Source of the DNA: Clostridia bacterium
GTDB taxonomy: Bacteria > Bacillota > Clostridia > UBA1212 > UBA1255
Reading direction: 5' to 3'
Assembly: GCA_017935905.1 (NCBI GenBank)
Contig: JAGBGO010000048.1
Location: forward strand, 1 to 51,169
DNA length: 51,169 nt
The position numbers were made by a program, and so were the translations under genes. Position 1 is the stretch's first letter. Each line of letters begins with the position of its first letter. The notes beneath the pieces are model-generated. The model saw only the letters and a list, made by a program, of their open reading frames with translations, was not told the DNA's origin and did no database searches. Of this stretch, positions 49,780-51,169 are shown one piece after another.

Positions 49780-50900
49780 AATATGTTTTTTTCGATATTG
49801 AATGCGCCAACTGTTTTGACGGCGTAGGAAAGATTTGTGAATTTGGCTGCGTCATCACGGACGAAGCCTTTTCCGTTTTAGAAGAACGAAGTCTCAAAAT
49901 CAATCCCCGTGCGCCTTTTGATAAGAAAGGGTTTGGCATGGGCGGCATTCATTTGGAACATCCTTTTGCATTTTACAAAACCCAACCGGACTTTTCCCAT
50001 TTCTACCCGCAGATTCGGGATTTGCTGGAAAATCCCACGTGCCTGGTCATCGGACACGGTACGGAGAACGATGTGCGCTTCCTGCTGAATGAATGTGCCC
50101 GGTATGATTTACCGCCCATGGATTTCAAATTCTACGATACCTGTGAGCTGGCGAAGGTCATTTACGGTCGCACGGAGAAACTGAATTTGAAAGCCTTGTA
50201 CGGAGAGTTTTGCGCGCACGAAGACGTGGAGCAAAATCATCGCAGTCTGGAAGACGCGTATATGACCCGGGATGTGGCAAAATTCTATGCCAAAGATTTG
50301 GGGAAGAAATTTTCCAAAATCGTGGCATCCTACCCGCAAGCTACCGGGGAGTGTTTTGCCGGTCGCATGATGAAAGGCGGTGTGCCGGCCCTGCAGTACG
50401 CCCACACCAATCACTTGAATAAAAAGAATCGCCAACTGGTGCGTACCTTTATGCAGGAGGAAATGGCATACAAACGAACGCAGACGTTCGTGCTGCCTAC
50501 GGAATACGAGAATGATCATTTTTCAGAGCTGATGGTGATCTTACACCGTATGAAAGAGAAGAAACTGTCCTTCTCTTTTAACCTGTGGCGCAACTGTATT
50601 TACGTAACGGGGGACGGGGGCAACCACAAACTGGACCAGTACCGCCAATATTTGAAAGAAAAACATTTGCGGGAGAACGTAAAATGCATTTCGATGTCTG
50701 CCTTTCTAGCGGAACTGGATCTGCCCCCGGAAGATTTGATTATATCGCCTCAAGACTTGGAGCGGATGATCGGCAATATGCAGTGCAACCGGGACTGGTA
50801 CACCCGTTATTTGCGAAGGGAACAACCGGAAAAGCGCCCCGAAATCTCGGCAAAATTCCGCATAAAAAATTTTTTTAAAAAATTTGAAAAAAGGTATTGA
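49776..50900 (+). CDS. DEDD exonuclease-domain protein with C-terminal extension
   Basis: A 374-residue protein. The first ~180 residues are a DnaQ-type 3'-5' exonuclease: YVFFDIEC (Asp and Glu), GHGTENDVRFLLNE (Asp) and HRSLEDAYMTRDVA (His and Asp, DEDDh type). The remaining ~190 residues, rich in Lys and Arg toward the end, are not recognised. It may repair DNA or mature RNA. It follows the Hsp33 gene by ATGA overlap. The stop codon shares bases with the -35 of the tRNA promoter. Confidence 0.82.
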   Translation: MKYVFFDIECANCFDGVGKICEFGCVITDEAFSVLEERSLKINPRAPFDKKGFGMGGIHLEHPFAFYKTQPDFSHFYPQIRDLLENPTCLVIGHGTENDVRFLLNECARYDLPPMDFKFYDTCELAKVIYGRTEKLNLKALYGEFCAHEDVEQNHRSLEDAYMTRDVAKFYAKDLGKKFSKIVASYPQATGECFAGRMMKGGVPALQYAHTNHLNKKNRQLVRTFMQEEMAYKRTQTFVLPTEYENDHFSELMVILHRMKEKKLSFSFNLWRNCIYVTGDGGNHKLDQYRQYLKEKHLRENVKCISMSAFLAELDLPPEDLIISPQDLERMIGNMQCNRDWYTRYLRREQPEKRPEISAKFRIKNFFKKFEKRY

Positions 50901-50925
50901 CAACCGAGCCAAAGTTTTGTATACT
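50897..50925 (+). promoter_or_regulatory. Promoter of the tRNA genes
   Basis: Perfect TTGACA (50897-50902), 17-bp spacer, TATACT (50920-50925). The -35 overlaps the stop codon of the exonuclease gene. A short hairpin (GCCGC / GCGGC around 50933-50952) lies in the leader. Confidence 0.85.
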
Positions 50926-50968
50926 AACCCTCGCCGCTTGAGAAAAGGCGGCAAGCGTAAGTGGTCGT

Positions 50969-51044
50969 GGGAGTTTAGCTCAGCTGGGAGAGCATCTGCC
51001 TTACAAGCAGGGGGTCACAGGTTCGATCCCTGTAACTCCCACCA
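50969..51044 (+). tRNA. tRNA-Val (anticodon UAC)
   Basis: A complete cloverleaf: GGGAGTT (50969-50975) pairs with AACTCCC (51034-51040), D-arm with AGCTCAGCTGGGAGAGC, anticodon loop CTTACAA giving UAC, T-arm GGTTCGATCCC, discriminator A and encoded CCA to 51044. Confidence 0.96.
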
Positions 51045-51052
51045 CTTTTTTT

Positions 51053-51129
51053 GGCCCGGTAGTTCAGTTGGTTAGAACGCTAGCCTGTCACGCGAGAGGT
51101 CGAGGGTTCGAGCCCCTTCCGGGTCGCCA
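51053..51129 (+). tRNA. tRNA-Asp (anticodon GUC)
   Basis: GGCCCGG (51053-51059) pairs with CCGGGTC (51119-51125) with one G-U pair; D-arm AGTTCAGTTGGTTAGAAC; anticodon loop CTGTCAC giving GUC; T-arm GGGTTCGAGCCCC; discriminator G and encoded CCA. The anticodon stem CTAGC / GCGAG has an A-G mismatch at its middle pair. It follows tRNA-Val by eight bases on the same transcript. Confidence 0.93.
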
Positions 51130-51169
51130 TTTTTCAGAGACTTTTGGGGAATTAAAAACTCTGAAGTCG

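Overview
The window looks like chromosome of a spore-forming, anaerobic gut Clostridia (Firmicutes; Lachnospirales or Oscillospirales-like). The signs are homologues of the sporulation proteins YabP and YabQ, a SpoIIIE/FtsK translocase, a YabM/SpoVB-type flippase, strong AAGGAGG-type ribosome binding sites, frequent TTG/GTG starts, textbook TTGACA/TATAAT promoters, ferredoxin-linked indolepyruvate oxidation and a sodium-pump decarboxylase. No phage, plasmid, insertion sequence or CRISPR array is visible. Species-level placement is not possible from the sequence alone.

Layout. 0-5.2 kb (+): a translationally coupled run of a serine hydrolase (cut by the window edge), an EutH-family transporter and a TIM-barrel sugar isomerase/epimerase, followed by a GH38 alpha-mannosidase. 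5.2-6.5 kb: two near-identical 182-bp palindromic elements in direct orientation around a PD-(D/E)XK nuclease-like gene; this is the most unusual structure in the window. 6.5-9.3 kb (-): DtxR-type iron repressor, ABC exporter and HAD phosphatase. 9.4-12.2 kb (+): OadG/OadB sodium pump subunits without a carboxyltransferase, then an M23 peptidase. 12.3-19.9 kb (+): an arylacetate / aryl-2-oxoacid cluster (SSS symporter, PaaK-type ligase, IorA, IorB, ACT protein) running into HtpG. 19.9-20.15 kb: a second, sequence-unrelated palindromic element. 20.2-28 kb: FtsK/SpoIIIE, M19 dipeptidase, yabP-yabQ (-), a VanW-family protein, and a 23S rRNA methyltransferase fused to an ASCH domain. 28-31 kb: an AT-rich stretch with a GNAT acetyltransferase, two unrecognised membrane proteins and a small winged-helix protein. 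31-33.1 kb: two tandem copies of an alpha/beta hydrolase. 33.1-36.2 kb (-): deoC-deoB-pdp nucleoside salvage operon, preceded by a third palindromic element and an esterase. 37.3-42.6 kb (+): divIC, an S1 protein (YabR-like), a rhomboid protease, a flippase and an ABC-F ATPase. 42.7-43.5 kb (-): amidohydrolase. 43.6-50.9 kb (+): an orphan small protein, a PucR/CdaR-type regulator, FtsE, FtsX, a CtpA-like protease, a methyltransferase, Hsp33 and a DEDD exonuclease, then tRNA-Val(UAC) and tRNA-Asp(GUC).

How the genes work together. Several blocks serve envelope and spore construction: FtsK, FtsEX with CtpA, DivIC, YabP/YabQ, the flippase, M23 and VanW. Others handle fermentation of amino acids and host or dietary glycans: mannosidase, esterases, IorAB/PaaK, OadGB, dipeptidase and nucleoside salvage.

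The best candidate for something undescribed is the nuclease gene bracketed by twin word-palindromes. Two further intergenic regions (19.94 and 36.27 kb) are palindromic in the same way but built from different words. I read these as REP-like elements with a possible dedicated nuclease; that is inference.
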